From assembly GCA_028023455.1 (NCBI GenBank), contig JAQFVV010000257.1:992001-1056000 (forward strand): a stretch of DNA of 64,000 nucleotides. The letters are read 5' to 3'. The notes beneath the pieces are model-generated. The model was not told the origin of the DNA and did no database searches. It saw only the letters and a list, made by a program, of their open reading frames with translations. This DNA comes from Epiperipatus broadwayi. Its lineage: Eukaryota > Onychophora > Udeonychophora > Euonychophora > Peripatidae. Both the position numbers and the translations under genes were made by a program. Positions 48,055 through 60,435 of the stretch are shown one piece after another (position 1 is the stretch's first letter; each line of letters starts with the position of its first letter).

Positions 48055-48055
48055 A
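47960..48055. repeat. TA-cored palindrome plus long TA tracts
   Basis: GAGGCATTTAA (47960-47970) and TTAAATGCCTC (47994-48004) flank a TA core, followed by further TA runs to about 48053. Y/I-rich frames across it are repeat artefacts. Confidence 0.9.
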
Positions 48056-51000
48056 CTTTATCTCAAATGTATGAGTAAATTGTTGTTTTTTAATATTAAC
48101 TATATGCAAAACCTGTCGAAATTCCGTATTAATTATTTTCTTATTCATTTTATTCAGATTGAATGTTTCATCAAAGTATGTTAATATTTTAAAGTGATTT
48201 GTAAATTATCAGTAGTGTATTTTTAAAGAATAAGAGCTTTACTTTAATACATATCGTTAATCTCAGTAATTAATATGTACTTTCAGTATTTAATCTTTTA
48301 AGTGCATTACAGTCTTGAAATACATATTATTAGCCAAAATATAATACAGCTCTGTTTTATATTTAAAATTTGTATCAATTTTCTGTTTAGATTTTTCTCA
48401 ACTAAAGACATCTTAATATAAATAATTTCTTCTTTATTTTGCATTGCTGCACTCACTGATTGCACTGTGAATTATAAAATTAAAAAATTTAAAAATAACT
48501 TTTTATTATTATTAATTTCAATTTTTTATTTTTCAAAATAAGCTTCAATGAAAATACAGGTATTGGAAACATATATGTCTATGGAAGAGATGCTTATTAC
48601 TTTACCAAATTAATAGATTTTTTAGAAAATATGTTATTAAAAGTATATTATAAAATGAAAAAAAGAACATATTGACATCTCTTAATGCTAAAAAAGAAGG
48701 CAATTTTATAAAAGGCCACATTTACAATCATATTAATAAAATAATTTTGAGAATTAATAATAGAGACTTCAATTTAGAAATAGATTTTGGAATAATCAAT
48801 AGTTGTTTAAACCTTTTTTAAAAAAAATTAGAATTAATCAATGGGCTAGTTTGACAAATAGTAGAATATGTATGTATATTGGGATAGCTAGACAATATGA
48901 TACTGTGATCAATAAAGTTATAACATTTAATTATCAATTTTATTTATTTTGGTGTGGTACTTTAGATCTTTGTCATAATATAAATAATAAAGTTTTATGA
49001 CTCATTAAAATTTAAAGTAAGAGTTAAAAGATTTCAAACATTTCTCTTTTTACATTCTTTGTAATCTTCTGAATGTAATAAAAAACAATGATTTTGCATT
49101 TTTATATTCTATTTATGATTGGTATGTGTTAAATGATATTTGATTGTGCATCCATATTGTAAGAACATGATTATAATGTTCTTTAAAGTATTAAATATGT
49201 TAAGTAATTATGAAGAAAATATAAATGATTGAAAAGCAATAAATTTCACATGTAACTATCACATTATGCAAGTTCACATAAAAATGTGTTCTTACATGCT
49301 CTTCTTGACCTTTATTTAGTCTGGTTTCAGTAAACTGCCATTTTTAAAAATGTTATGTAAAAAATTACAACTTAAAATTTATAGATCTGAATTTATTCAC
49401 TTTTATTGTACATAATGTTATATGAAGTGCAGTACTTACCTTTATATGAAGTAGACTATGAATCTCTATTCACCAAATCATTTTTGTTTGTTTCACAGAC
49501 TCTTGTCATTCATATGTTTATGATTTTAGTGAAAACATTACACTATTTTACATTCTATGTATAATAATTTTTTTGTTTAACATAATAATTATCATATTTA
49601 TATATAAATACATAACAAAAAGAAGCAGTCAATCTTAGTCCAAGATTGAGCTTCATGGTTCTATCTACTAATTTATATTCAAACCCTACAACTTTAATTG
49701 TGTATATATATATTTCATGTGTATATGTCTGAGAGGCACACCTCAAAATTATAAATTTTAACTTTTCAATAACATTTTTTTATTATTATTCTTTTGCATT
49801 AAAATACAGAGGTGTGGCTCAGCTATATTTATATTACAGGCACAAACATACTAACGAAATATTAATTTTATAAATATTTTATTATACTGTTATTTATAAA
49901 ACTTTTTCTTTTTAAATTATTATTTTTTATTAAAGTGTAGATTTTTGTAAAATCCAAGATGGAAGATGAAACCATTAATTGTCCAAAAATAATAAAAGGC
50001 TTGGAAATATAATATTGTTTTAATCCTGGAAAGGTTTTTTTTTAAATTAAAGTTTTACTGAAAATAAAGTGGGGAATAAGATTAATAGATTTTACTTTTG
50101 TTATAAACATTTTTTCAAATCTATTTACAATCTGGAAATAGATTTGAATATATTTTTGGAACATTATCTAATGATTGCATCTCCCAGAACAATGGACAAA
50201 GAAATGTAAGATTTTTTTAGATCAGTGATTAGATTTCGGGCTAGAAATAAGAAACTAAAAGCATTCAATAAATACCTGAGTGGAATATAAAATGGTCTAA
50301 TTTTAAACTGTATAGTTAACATATTCCACATCACTGTGAAACTTAAAATGATGATTGAGTAGAAGCCAATTACCCTTTCTGATCCTTGTGGGTCATTTCC
50401 TGCTACTGTACCATTTTACTGCTCTAGAATGAAGTAGTGGCCTGACCTGAGAACCTTGGAATGCTGATCAGAAGCTTCCCATCATCTAAGAACTTGCATG
50501 GATTCCTAGATGCCTGCACAAGCAGACTTTTTTAAATGGACTCTTAAGAAATTGTGCAAGGTAATTATCTTCATGCCACCTGAAAGTAAATTTAGTCTAA
50601 CTAATCTCAAATCCTGCTATCAATATTTCTTCTAACGTATTATCTAATTTGATCTCTTTCTAATATGTATCGTAAATTGCTCTCTAATGATTTTTTAAAA
50701 ATCTAATCCTATCTCATGTGCTCTAAATTTCTTTAACATTGGTGTGATCAATTATTTATATGTGTTTATTATTTGATTTTATATTTCTGTTTTAGTTATT
50801 ATTAATATGCCAATCTCAATCAATCTGATGAGTTGAATTTCTAAAAAAATCTTTTCTTTCCTCTTTTTAAATAAACCTCCATGAATGAAGGTTATTGATA
50901 TCCCTTTAAAATATAATGTAAAATTAATTAATGTGCTTACGAGATTGTTTTTATGAATCAACATTTTATGTTGGTTTTTATTATAAAATTATTTGTGCAA

Positions 51001-52635
51001 CTCCAAATAGAATGAAGTATTTATACATAGGGTAAATCCATCACTCAAGCTAATTAATGCTTTGAAATGTAAAATTTTATTTATTTAAATTCTGAAAGGG
51101 TGACCAATTAGTGATTTTCGATACAAATGCTAAATTTCTTTTATTTTTGTACTCTTAAAATATGAAATGCTAAAATATTCTCAGTTATCAGAATCCATGA
51201 AGATGAGATTAAATTATTTTAAATAGCAGAAAAGGAGGGGGTCAAATCTTAACATATATTTTATTAAATGGAATCTTCTCTATTCATATATTATAGTGGC
51301 ATAGTGTGTTGTTTGTATAAATTATAGCATTAAAACAAGGGGTCATTTATTTTAGAGCAGTAAATCCTATTCAGTGTCATTAGTGACATTTATCCATACT
51401 GTATTACTGACATTCAGTTCATCTTCGTGAATTTATATGCATGCTTTTAATTTTGTTAATCATTTAATGAAGTTATCTTTCATTATTTAAAGTTATCTGT
51501 CTTATTGAATCTGTAGAGTTTTCATGAATTGATAAGTTAGCCTAGAAAAGAAAACAAATCTATAGGATTAAAGAAATGGAACTACATTGTAGGCAAATAT
51601 GGTTTCAGAAAAAGAAAGGAAAATATTGAAAAGCTTTGTATTTTAAAGTATTTAGTAGTGATTTTTAACATACAATCCTATCAGAAAGGCTGTAGAAAAT
51701 GAATGTGAGGAATTAATGTTGAACATTAAAAAAATATGATTAGTGTAATAAATAGATGTTAGTTGATTTTACTAAAACATTGCGACCCCTTTAAATAATC
51801 TACATTCACATCATAAATTAGGAAATGCAAGAATCAAGATGAAGTATTAAGAAATTGTAAGTTTATTTTCAAAAATGAAGAGATTGAACTAAACTAGCAG
51901 AGATTCTAATGATGGAATGATATTCATCAGTATGCTTAAAAATGAAATTGTAAATATGTAAAAGAAGGAGAGCTACTTTCAAGGTATTAACAATCTCAGT
52001 AAACTTTTGAGGAAAGTGTTATTTGAAGTTACATTTGAGGGTGGAAAGGTTAAAGAAAACTGGATTACAGGAAAAAAAAAACATTGAAATAGTATTGAAA
52101 AAACTAATTCAAAAATTTAAGAAGAACAGATCAAAAATGGCATAATAACTCTACTGTATAGAATATGGTGTATTGTGTCCATGAAAACAATTAGGAATGA
52201 AAGAGATAAACAATTGAAATTTAAATAAATCTGTTCAGAAATATCATGGTGAATAAAATTCAAAGAAGTTTATAATCTTACAAAAGCAGAACGTATTAAG
52301 TGAAAAATTGTTTATGAGTAGGAATAACATTTTCAAATGATTTATCAAAGTAGTGTTCAGAATTATATTATGTGGACTTTACTTAAAAATTATTAGAAAA
52401 GTTAGTAAAAGAGTTTTGCAATAGCATTTTATAATAGTGAAGATATTTTAGTCAAAGAAATTAAAAAGATCATTGAATTTATTCATTACTTCTGATCCAA
52501 AAATTCTCCACATTTCTCAGAAAATTTTTTATCTCTGCATTCATTTCATGTATAATTGTTCCCTTGGAAGTCTGTTTAAAATTTCAGTTATCCAATTGTT
52601 ACCTTACCTATTTTTTATTATCCTATCAATATATG
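48056..52635. other. AT-rich intergenic DNA, no gene supported
   Basis: Short frames at 48803-49000, 49555-49746 and 50779-50964 have no motif. 50340-50530 is an island with more G and C (CTTGTGGGTCATTTCCTGC..., GTAGTGGCCTGACCTGAG...) that resembles an old repeat I cannot name. Confidence 0.45.
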
Positions 52636-52677
52636 TAACTTATATATATATATATATATATATATATAAGTTATATA

Positions 52678-52713
<36 letters not shown>
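52636..52713. repeat. TA-cored palindrome and TA tract
   Basis: GTAACTTATATA (from 52635) and TATATAAGTTA (to 52673) bracket a TA core; a second TA run with one G follows to 52713. Confidence 0.9.
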
Positions 52714-52717
<4 letters not shown>

Positions 52718-55700
52718 TTTTCCTCTTTTATATGCAGTCTATGAATTACTTGTATATATTTATGCTTTATTTTCTTTAAGAAAATTTGAAAAATGTGATG
52801 CTGGAAGAGTTATCAGTTAAATGTTAAAGTTGTGATTATTATTTCTGCTTTCTTTGAAAATTCACTCACGTGAATTTTCAACTTCAAATTAGTTCGAATT
52901 AATATTTAAGTAAAAATTCTTTTAGAAATAAATCAAAATAAATGTCCACAATTATATGACCATCAAAGCATTAATGACATTAGGCAATCAAAAAAAGTGA
53001 GAATATTTATTTATTGATGGGTTTTTGTCTTTTTCTTTACTTCAGTAATAATTTAAATCCTTAAATGTTATACTCAAATGTTCATTTACAATTTATACAT
53101 AGTGTGTTTATATACCATATGCATATAAAGTTCTTTGTGCAAAAACAGGATGAATAAGCAGATAATATTATTACATATAATGTTTGATCATCGTTATCAT
53201 TAATAATATTTTGCCTTTGCTTTCTACTATCTTAAAAATAATTTAAATAAATTTATTCATATAAAAGAGAAAATATAATTGTGGTACATTATAATTGTTA
53301 ATATTATCTAAAGATTTTTTATGCTCAGCTTTGCATTGCCTCCAAAAACTTATTTATAAGCTGACAACATTGACATATTGCAATATTGTTTGCCATAAAT
53401 AATTGCATGAGTAATTATGCGGGAGATCAAATGCTATTTAAAATAAAAAATGGCTGATTGAGCATAACAATTGTCCTTAATTTTACACCTTCCTCCTTTT
53501 TTTATTAAAAAAGTAATCCACACATTTTTGGTTTTAAATGCATTGGTTTCAATGTACACTAAATAACACAGAATATCTTTTAAATAAATTATTCGATTAA
53601 CTTGATGAACACAACATCCTTATAAATGAATTTACTCATAAATAATGCATTAGAAAATGCATGGTTGCACACCAAGTATATTATAAGGGATAGAATTTGA
53701 GGCCTATCATCTGACAGACAATGAAATCTGGCATCTTATATTAACAATGACTGAAAGGTGTTTGTTAAAAAAGAAAATCTTGCATTAATACATAAACTGA
53801 AAAAAACAACTGCTGATTATATAGAAATGATATCTATCTTCACTCCTAGTTTTATATATAAAAACTTAGTGGACATAATATAAAAACAATTAAATGGCTT
53901 TACTGCTAGGAAGTTTGTAAGTTTGAACTCTAGAAGTGAGATAGCTTGTGTAATCCATGGGCATTAGCTCCATTGTCTTTTTCTCTATTGCTGCACAAAA
54001 CTATTCAAGACCCTTAGTAAGCATTATATGGATAGTACTGCCATGCAACTACAATTTTTTTTACTTGAAATTAGGTATTGTGTAATTGTGATCTTTTTGA
54101 ATCTGCACAACAAAGTAGATTATCTAAAAACATAACATATTTATAGCAAAACAAATCAATTCAGCAATTATTATATAATCAAAATAATAAAAAAAAAATC
54201 ATCAAATAATGAAAGTTTGAAGTGTATCTAGACAAAGGAAAATCATTTTTAAATTTACCAGTGCACGTGGTAACATTTCAGTGTAATAGCAAATTATTAG
54301 TCGGGTTTATACAAAATCAAATTAAAAAGAGTACAGTCAACATTGATGTTTAAGTTCTTATTACTATTTCTAATTTCATTTTCCTTTTTCAATTAATTAT
54401 ATATTTCAAATTTGTGAATTTATACAGACAAAAATATTTTAAGGAAATATAATAATAGTTAATCTACACAATTAGATAAAATATTAGCAATGGTTAGAAT
54501 TTAAATGTAAATAATTTGGTTAATTTCAACAATATGTTGTAAAGATTTGTAGATTTTTTTTAATCGATATGCTTTTTAGGCTATGATAATATATTTTTTT
54601 GTTCATACATGTTAAACATATTTCTAATTTAAAAGATTCTGAGTATACATTGACTATATTAAGATTAATTTAATTTTTGTTAAGCATAAGTTAATCTACT
54701 CATTGCCAATAATAATTATATTCATTATATGACATTTCTTTCATGAAATTGAATATAAATTTCTTTATCAATAAATATTTTTTTTACTATTGGTGACTAT
54801 TTGACTATGTTTGCAGTAACTCCTCCCAAATAATTTATGTTGAATATATTCAGATTTATCAAAGAATTATTTACTGCAAGAAAATCATTCTGACTGACTA
54901 ATATATTAATAAAGTCAAAGTTTGCTTGAAGCAGAGCAAAAGTATTTTCAAATAATTTTAAATTTTCCAAAAAGAAAAGGAAAGAGAAGTGTTTTTGTTC
55001 CATACCCATAGTTAATAATAAATGATATTATGTAATTCAAAGTAATTTTATTTTGAAGTTTGAATTGTAATTTAGTTGGATGCTATTGGAATGTTATTTG
55101 AAGGCATGGCTTGACTTGGAAGTAAACAGCACTTCATTTATCCTTAATTTTCTATTATCTTTTTCTTCATACATAATATCAAAGTTTTAAGAATTAATAT
55201 GTAACTCATTTTTGTAAATTTTTAGAAAAATTGAACTGGAATTAAGATTTGCTTATGAGTGAATTGTTACATTGATATATGTGTTACTTATTTGTTATGT
55301 ACAGTTTAGCTCTGGTTTCACCATATGACAATTGTGATATCTGCAGGTCCAGGAATATATCACATTAACTTTCTGCATAATATTAATTTGATCTTCTGAA
55401 TTATTAAATGAATCAATATTATATTTATTATTGTAAATAAACTTAATACAACATTGTCTTCAATCATACTTGCATAGATCATCATGGTTTGCTATTAGAA
55501 TGTATTAAATTATTATGACTTTTTGGTCAAAATGTTTTATGAAATTTTTACTTTATTGCAGCCAATTTGAATAAGATAATTAGTACAAACTTTAATATTT
55601 CTTTTCTTATTTGATTTATATTTGTATAGTCTATTGTTTCTATTAAGACATATTCTTAATTCTAACAATTTATACACTATTAAAAATTTAATTCAGCCAT

Positions 55701-56250
55701 AAAAAATTTGGATTCAGATATTCAAAAAGTGAAAAAAGTGTAAAGTAAAAATTTCCAGAAAAAGCTTGTGACTTAAAAATAAAAATAAGACCAAGATATA
55801 GTCATTAAAAGACGTAACTTTGACTGTGTTCTTAAACAAGTACAAGGTCAGATTATTTAGGCAGTTAGAATGCAAGTGTTTTTCAGCTACATGTTTTTAG
55901 ACATTTTCTCTTGAATGTGATCAAATGAAATCAATGTCATACTGATAACAAATTATAAAACTGAAGAAAGTTAAAAATAAATTTTTAAGCAATGAGCTCA
56001 AAATTTATTAGAACAGTAGAAATTTGAAAACAAACTTGTAGCAAGCAGTGTTCAGGTTGTGATTGTGAACAGTTTACACTTTATCGGATTGATAAATTAT
56101 TAAACAAGTTGCTTAGCTATTAGATGATTTTACACATTGAAGTCATTAGAAATACCTCTTTTAAGATAATTTTTAAAATTATATGTGTATTAAAGAAATT
56201 TATTTTTATGATAATTTTAGGTATGAATGATTATTTTACATTCAGTATTT
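52714..56250. other. AT-rich intergenic DNA, no gene seen
   Basis: Only one recognisable repeat copy (53884-54000). The 70-codon minus-strand frame at 54797-55009 carries no motif. Confidence 0.45.
53884..54000 (+). mobile_element. Short dispersed repeat, possible SINE, copy A
   Basis: AATGGCTTTACTGCTAGGAAGTTTG, GTTTGAACTCTAGAA (B-box-like) and AATCCATGGGCATTAGCTCC parallel the copy at 57095-57215. The B-box-like string suggests tRNA ancestry, but no A box is apparent. Confidence 0.45.
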
Positions 56251-56251
56251 G

Positions 56252-56520
56252 CTTTTAGAAAATAGTAGCCAACTCTTCATACGATAGTGTCACCCAGTGG
56301 AAGACTTAGTAATCGATGGATGCAAGAAAGTTTGTGCATAAAATTCCTATCTAGTGCCTTTGGACAAGTAGGCACTAAATAGGGGTTTTATGCACAAACC
56401 TTCTTGCAATCATTGATTTATTAAGGCTTGGACTGGGTAGCACTTCTGTATGGAGAGTTAGCTACTGTTTAACAGCTTGTGTAAGCATAAGAAATGATGA
56501 TCATGTGATCTTACAAAATA
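56252..56520 (+). mobile_element. Hairpin retroposon, copy 2
   Basis: A diverged relative of the 29.4-kb hairpin, sharing GTGCATAAAA, TATGGAGAGTT, CTGTTTA and the tail ending GATCATGTG. Here the arms run further in: TTTGTGCATAAAATTCCTAT near 56330-56350 pairs with GGGGTTTTATGCACAAACC near 56382-56400, giving arms of ~85-90 bp around a short loop (GGACAAG). Possible degraded target duplication: TTAGAAAATAGT on the left and TTACAAAATACT on the right. The mismatched arms make it older than copy 1. Confidence 0.65.
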
Positions 56521-58470
56521 CTTAAAAATCCTAGATAAAATTTGACATATTCATTATTTTTAGTACAAAGTAATACTATCTGTGAAAGCTCTTGTTATAA
56601 TAAAATATAATTAAAATATGGAATAAATGTTTAATAAAGGTATTAAAATGAATGTATTATGTATTAAAATGTATGAACCAATTAGTTTTTGAATATTAAT
56701 TCACATCAACTTCTTTCAAGAATATCAGGTGAGTTTTCTTAATATATTACATGAACTTACACATTTTTAGATGAGATGTAATTCATGGAAGTTTAGCATT
56801 CAGATGATAAACTAAAAGTCAATGAGCTGAATAATTACTATGTAGTGCAGTGTGTAATAATGCACTTTATTAGTATTGTAATTAAGCAGAAGAAGTCAAC
56901 ATATTTGTGATTGTGTAGGCCACATTGATTCTGAATATTCTACAAAAAAGTGTAAAAAAATATTAGAATCTTGATGGACTTGATCATTATTATGATGCTT
57001 CTAATGAAAGAACTAAACAGGAAAGTTAGTTATCCTATACCAGAACAAATATACTGGAAAATAATAATTCTATTAATCACTAAATGAAAAAAATATCAAA
57101 TGGCTTTATTGCTTGGGAGTTTGTAGAAGTTTAAGCATCAGAAATGCGAGAACTCAAATTAATCCAATAATCTTGCCCTCCAATAGTCTAATACTTTACA
57201 GCTGTCTAAACTGTGCAGGGAAGTTAATGTTAAATAATACAAATTTTAGCTTTCCAAATAGATGACTTTACTCAATGAAACAATACTTTACCTGAATATG
57301 TTTTTAGGAATGTTGGTTTGTGGAAAAGAATTGGCACATTCCTGATCATCTTTTTTATTTTTTAGTTACCTATATCTATAGATATTTTGCAACATATTCT
57401 TTATATTACATGAAAAAAAAGTTCAATCTAAATGAATGAAGAATTTTATCTAATTTATGAAATATCTTTGTCATTTGATTAACAAAAATAACATTGAGAT
57501 TGATGTTTATTTCATATAAAAATATATTTTTATTTAGCATAATCTATTTTAATTTCAGATGTTTGTCAAAAGATGTAATATTGACAATGCTGGATTGCAG
57601 TGATATCTTTGTCTCATTTTTATAACTTTAAAATTTAATTGTTAAGAATATATGGCAGAGGCAGTCTTAATAGCTTGTTTTTTGTTTAACTCTTAATAAA
57701 ATGTATGCATTTTTTTTGATTAAACTAAGTAATTTTTTATATATAAATTTTTGGGTTCAAAGTATAAAAAAAATTGCGAAAAAAAATGTTTTTATGCATA
57801 TGATTTTTTTAAATGTATGTTTTATCAATTTCTTCTCTGCAACAGAGTAGTATAATGGAAAAATATCAAACTAACAACATATACATGGAGTTTTTGGTAT
57901 TTATTGCTTGTAACTCTCCTGTAGAGTGAAGTTATTTATAAATTACATATATTAATAATAGAGAATGGTCTGGCTTTTGCACTGATGTATAGTTGTAATA
58001 TAATGGAGTTTGAGATGAGAGTTGAATTAATAAAAATACAATATATTTGAAAATACTGTGGTTTTATGCGATTTATTAAAGGATTTTACTTAAAGAAAAA
58101 AAATGTCAGTAAAAATAATATGGTTCTACACATGTTAAATAAGAATTCAGAAATTAGCTTGGCAGTAGATAATTAAATAATTTGTTAATAAAAGGTAAAA
58201 ACGAGTCATATTTCATGAAAGACACATAATAAGACTACTCATTCATAAAAAAATCATCAGTTTAGATTTATTACTTTCTGGTGTTCTGAAATTATAATTC
58301 TTTGTTATATCCATCTTTTGTTGGGAAAAGTTTGAATCTTGTATATCACTACATATAACATGTAAATTCAAAGATTAATAAATCATCTTTTGAGAAAAAA
58401 AAGTTTTTATTTTAATGGAAGATCATGAAAATTTTAAATTTTTGCATGTTAAAATAAATCAATTTTTTAT
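56521..58470. other. AT-rich intergenic DNA with one repeat copy
   Basis: Contains the dispersed repeat at 57095-57215. Nothing else recognised. Confidence 0.45.
57095..57215 (+). mobile_element. Short dispersed repeat, possible SINE, copy B
   Basis: TCAAATGGCTTTATTGCTTG, GGAGTTTGTAGAAGTTTAAGC, and AATCCAATAATCTTGCCCTCC align with 53884-54000, with many differences. Confidence 0.45.
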
Positions 58471-58473
58471 TCA

Positions 58474-58802
58474 TATATATATACAAATCAATATATATAT
58501 CAAAATACAGTACAATTTATATAAATTATATTCTTTTAGAAGTACTTTCGACTATACACTTTGTAGTCTTTATCAACTATATCAAATGTTAATGAATCGC
58601 CAGTCATCAAATGTTAAGATAACAGAATTGTGGGAAATCTGAATTGAACTATGGGTATTGTTAAGTGTTGTCTCGTTTTGATTATTCAACGTTATATAGT
58701 TGATAAAGACTACAAAGTGTATAGTCGAAAGTACTTCTAAAAGAATATAATTTATATAAATTGTACTGTATTTTGATATATATATATATTGATTTGTATA
58801 TT
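58474..58802. mobile_element. Inverted pair of PLE 3' tails bounded by TA tracts
   Basis: 58474-58582 and 58692-58802 are inverted copies that look identical except in TA repeat number; the ~110-bp spacer is unique. Each arm, read outward, gives TATAGTTGATAAAGACTAC, then TAGTCGAAAGTACTTC, an AT-rich segment, and a TA tract. TTGATAA...GACTA...TAGTC-GAAA matches the hammerhead-like PLE tail motif at 15366-15400. No coding sequence remains, so each would be a very short 5'-truncated PLE end, arranged 5' to 5'. Confidence 0.65.
58700..58735 (+). ncRNA. Hammerhead-like motif in PLE tail, right arm
   Basis: TTGATAA (58700-58706), helix II GACTA/TAGTC, then GAAAG (58727-58731). The core C3/G8 positions are U/A together, as in the other TTGATAA copies. 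GAAAG instead of GAAAC would weaken a ribozyme. The mirror motif lies at 58546-58576 on the minus strand. Confidence 0.4.
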
Positions 58803-58832
58803 ACATATATTGTGAAACAAATACAGATATCA

Positions 58833-58841
58833 AACTTTATT

Positions 58842-58880
<39 letters not shown>

Positions 58881-58930
58881 GTTAGATATATATTGAAATC
58901 AAATATTATATATATATATATATATATACA
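58833..58930. repeat. TA-cored palindrome and TA runs after the PLE pair
   Basis: AACTTTATTTATTATA and TATATAAATAAAGTT (58833-58883) surround a TA core. ATACAGATATCAAA recurs at 58821 and 58926 as direct repeats around the structure. Confidence 0.85.
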
Positions 58931-59758
58931 GATATCAAATATAGTTTTATTTGATTTATCTTGTTCCATGTTTGAATAAATAATTTATTTATTCATCAGA
59001 TTTATATAAAAAGTAATAAAATATTTCACATGTACTTTTATTATAATTTTACTTCTTTATGTATAATGACTTGCCTTCAGGTTACCCATAGCATAATACT
59101 AATGATTTGAATCTTGATTGCCTTATTTGTATCCTTTATAATCTGAATATTGTTTATTTTTAGAATACTTTTGAATAGTTTGAAATTTATTTTGTATGCT
59201 CTCTGTTGTCTTTTCATTAAGCAGGCTATTTTAATATTATTGACTTTATGACAGAAAAAGCAAAGTTAATTTATGCAAAGACATTGTGAATAATCTTGAG
59301 TTTTATTGCAAATATAATATGTCTTTTCTGAATCCTTTGCTGTTGTTTTTAAATGTTTGGTTTTTGAATTCTACTATATCATTCTCATCTTTAATATATT
59401 AAGAATTTTTTTAATCAGATACTAAATAATGAAAAAACTCACACAAGTTTTTTTTAAATATATATTTTAAGTAATTTTTTAGTATGAGTGTGAATAAATA
59501 ATTGTATGGATAATTGCTCATGTGATCATATAATGTTCTAGTATTTTATGACAGACTGAGCTTTTAATAGTTTTATTTCATAAGTCAGAATTAAATTATC
59601 TCATTTACAAGCTCAAATGAGATCTGATGCTGGATTCTCTATTTTGAGTTCCCACATTATTATTATGCATATTTTCATTATCATAAATTTGAATAATTAA
59701 TATTTTTTATAAATTACATCATGAATATAATATTATTTGATTCAGCTTAGCACTTTTG

Positions 59759-59832
59759 GTGGTCAAAATAATCATAATATTCAGTTTAACTGTTTGTGGT
59801 CAACATAATCATCATGTTTAGTTTAACTGTTC
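59759..59832. repeat. Tandem duplication, 37-bp unit
   Basis: GTGGTCAAAATAATCATAAT...AGTTTAACTGTTT is followed directly by GTGGTCAACATAATCATCAT...AGTTTAACTGTTC. Confidence 0.9.
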
Positions 59833-60369
59833 AAATTGTGATATTCTATTATGTTGCTTTGATTAGATTCTTTACTAACTTGAATTTCCTTTAAGATTTT
59901 GTTATAGTTAATTATATATAAATATGCTTTTGTCTTTTTTGATCAAATTAATAATTAAATTCAATGGCTTAATTATATTTTAACTGTGTAGTTTTTAAAT
60001 TCTTTTATTAGTTACCTTTGTTATGTGTATTTCTTTTGCATTTTAATGAATCTAAAAATGTGAACTTAAACCTTAAGAATGTCAATTTAAAAATTTTTGA
60101 GTGACAAATCTTTTCATTGTTGTGCACTGAACTTGCCACAGCCTTTACCATTAATTTATACCAGTATTAGTTAGGAAAGAGATGATGTACATATATTAGT
60201 TATAATTAATATTTATGTAAATGATTTAAATGGCTACACCAAATATATTACATTTTAATTGTAAATGTTCATTAATTTAGGAAACCAGCATAGAGTGCAA
60301 ATCTCAATTAATAAATATAGGATTGTAAATTAAATAAAATTGCTCAGAAAAATGTTTAATCTTAGGACA

Positions 60370-60370
<1 letters not shown>

Positions 60371-60434
<64 letters not shown>

Positions 60435-60435
60435 G
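60371..60435. repeat. (TA)n microsatellite
   Basis: About 64 bp of TA with a single interrupting A. Confidence 0.95.
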
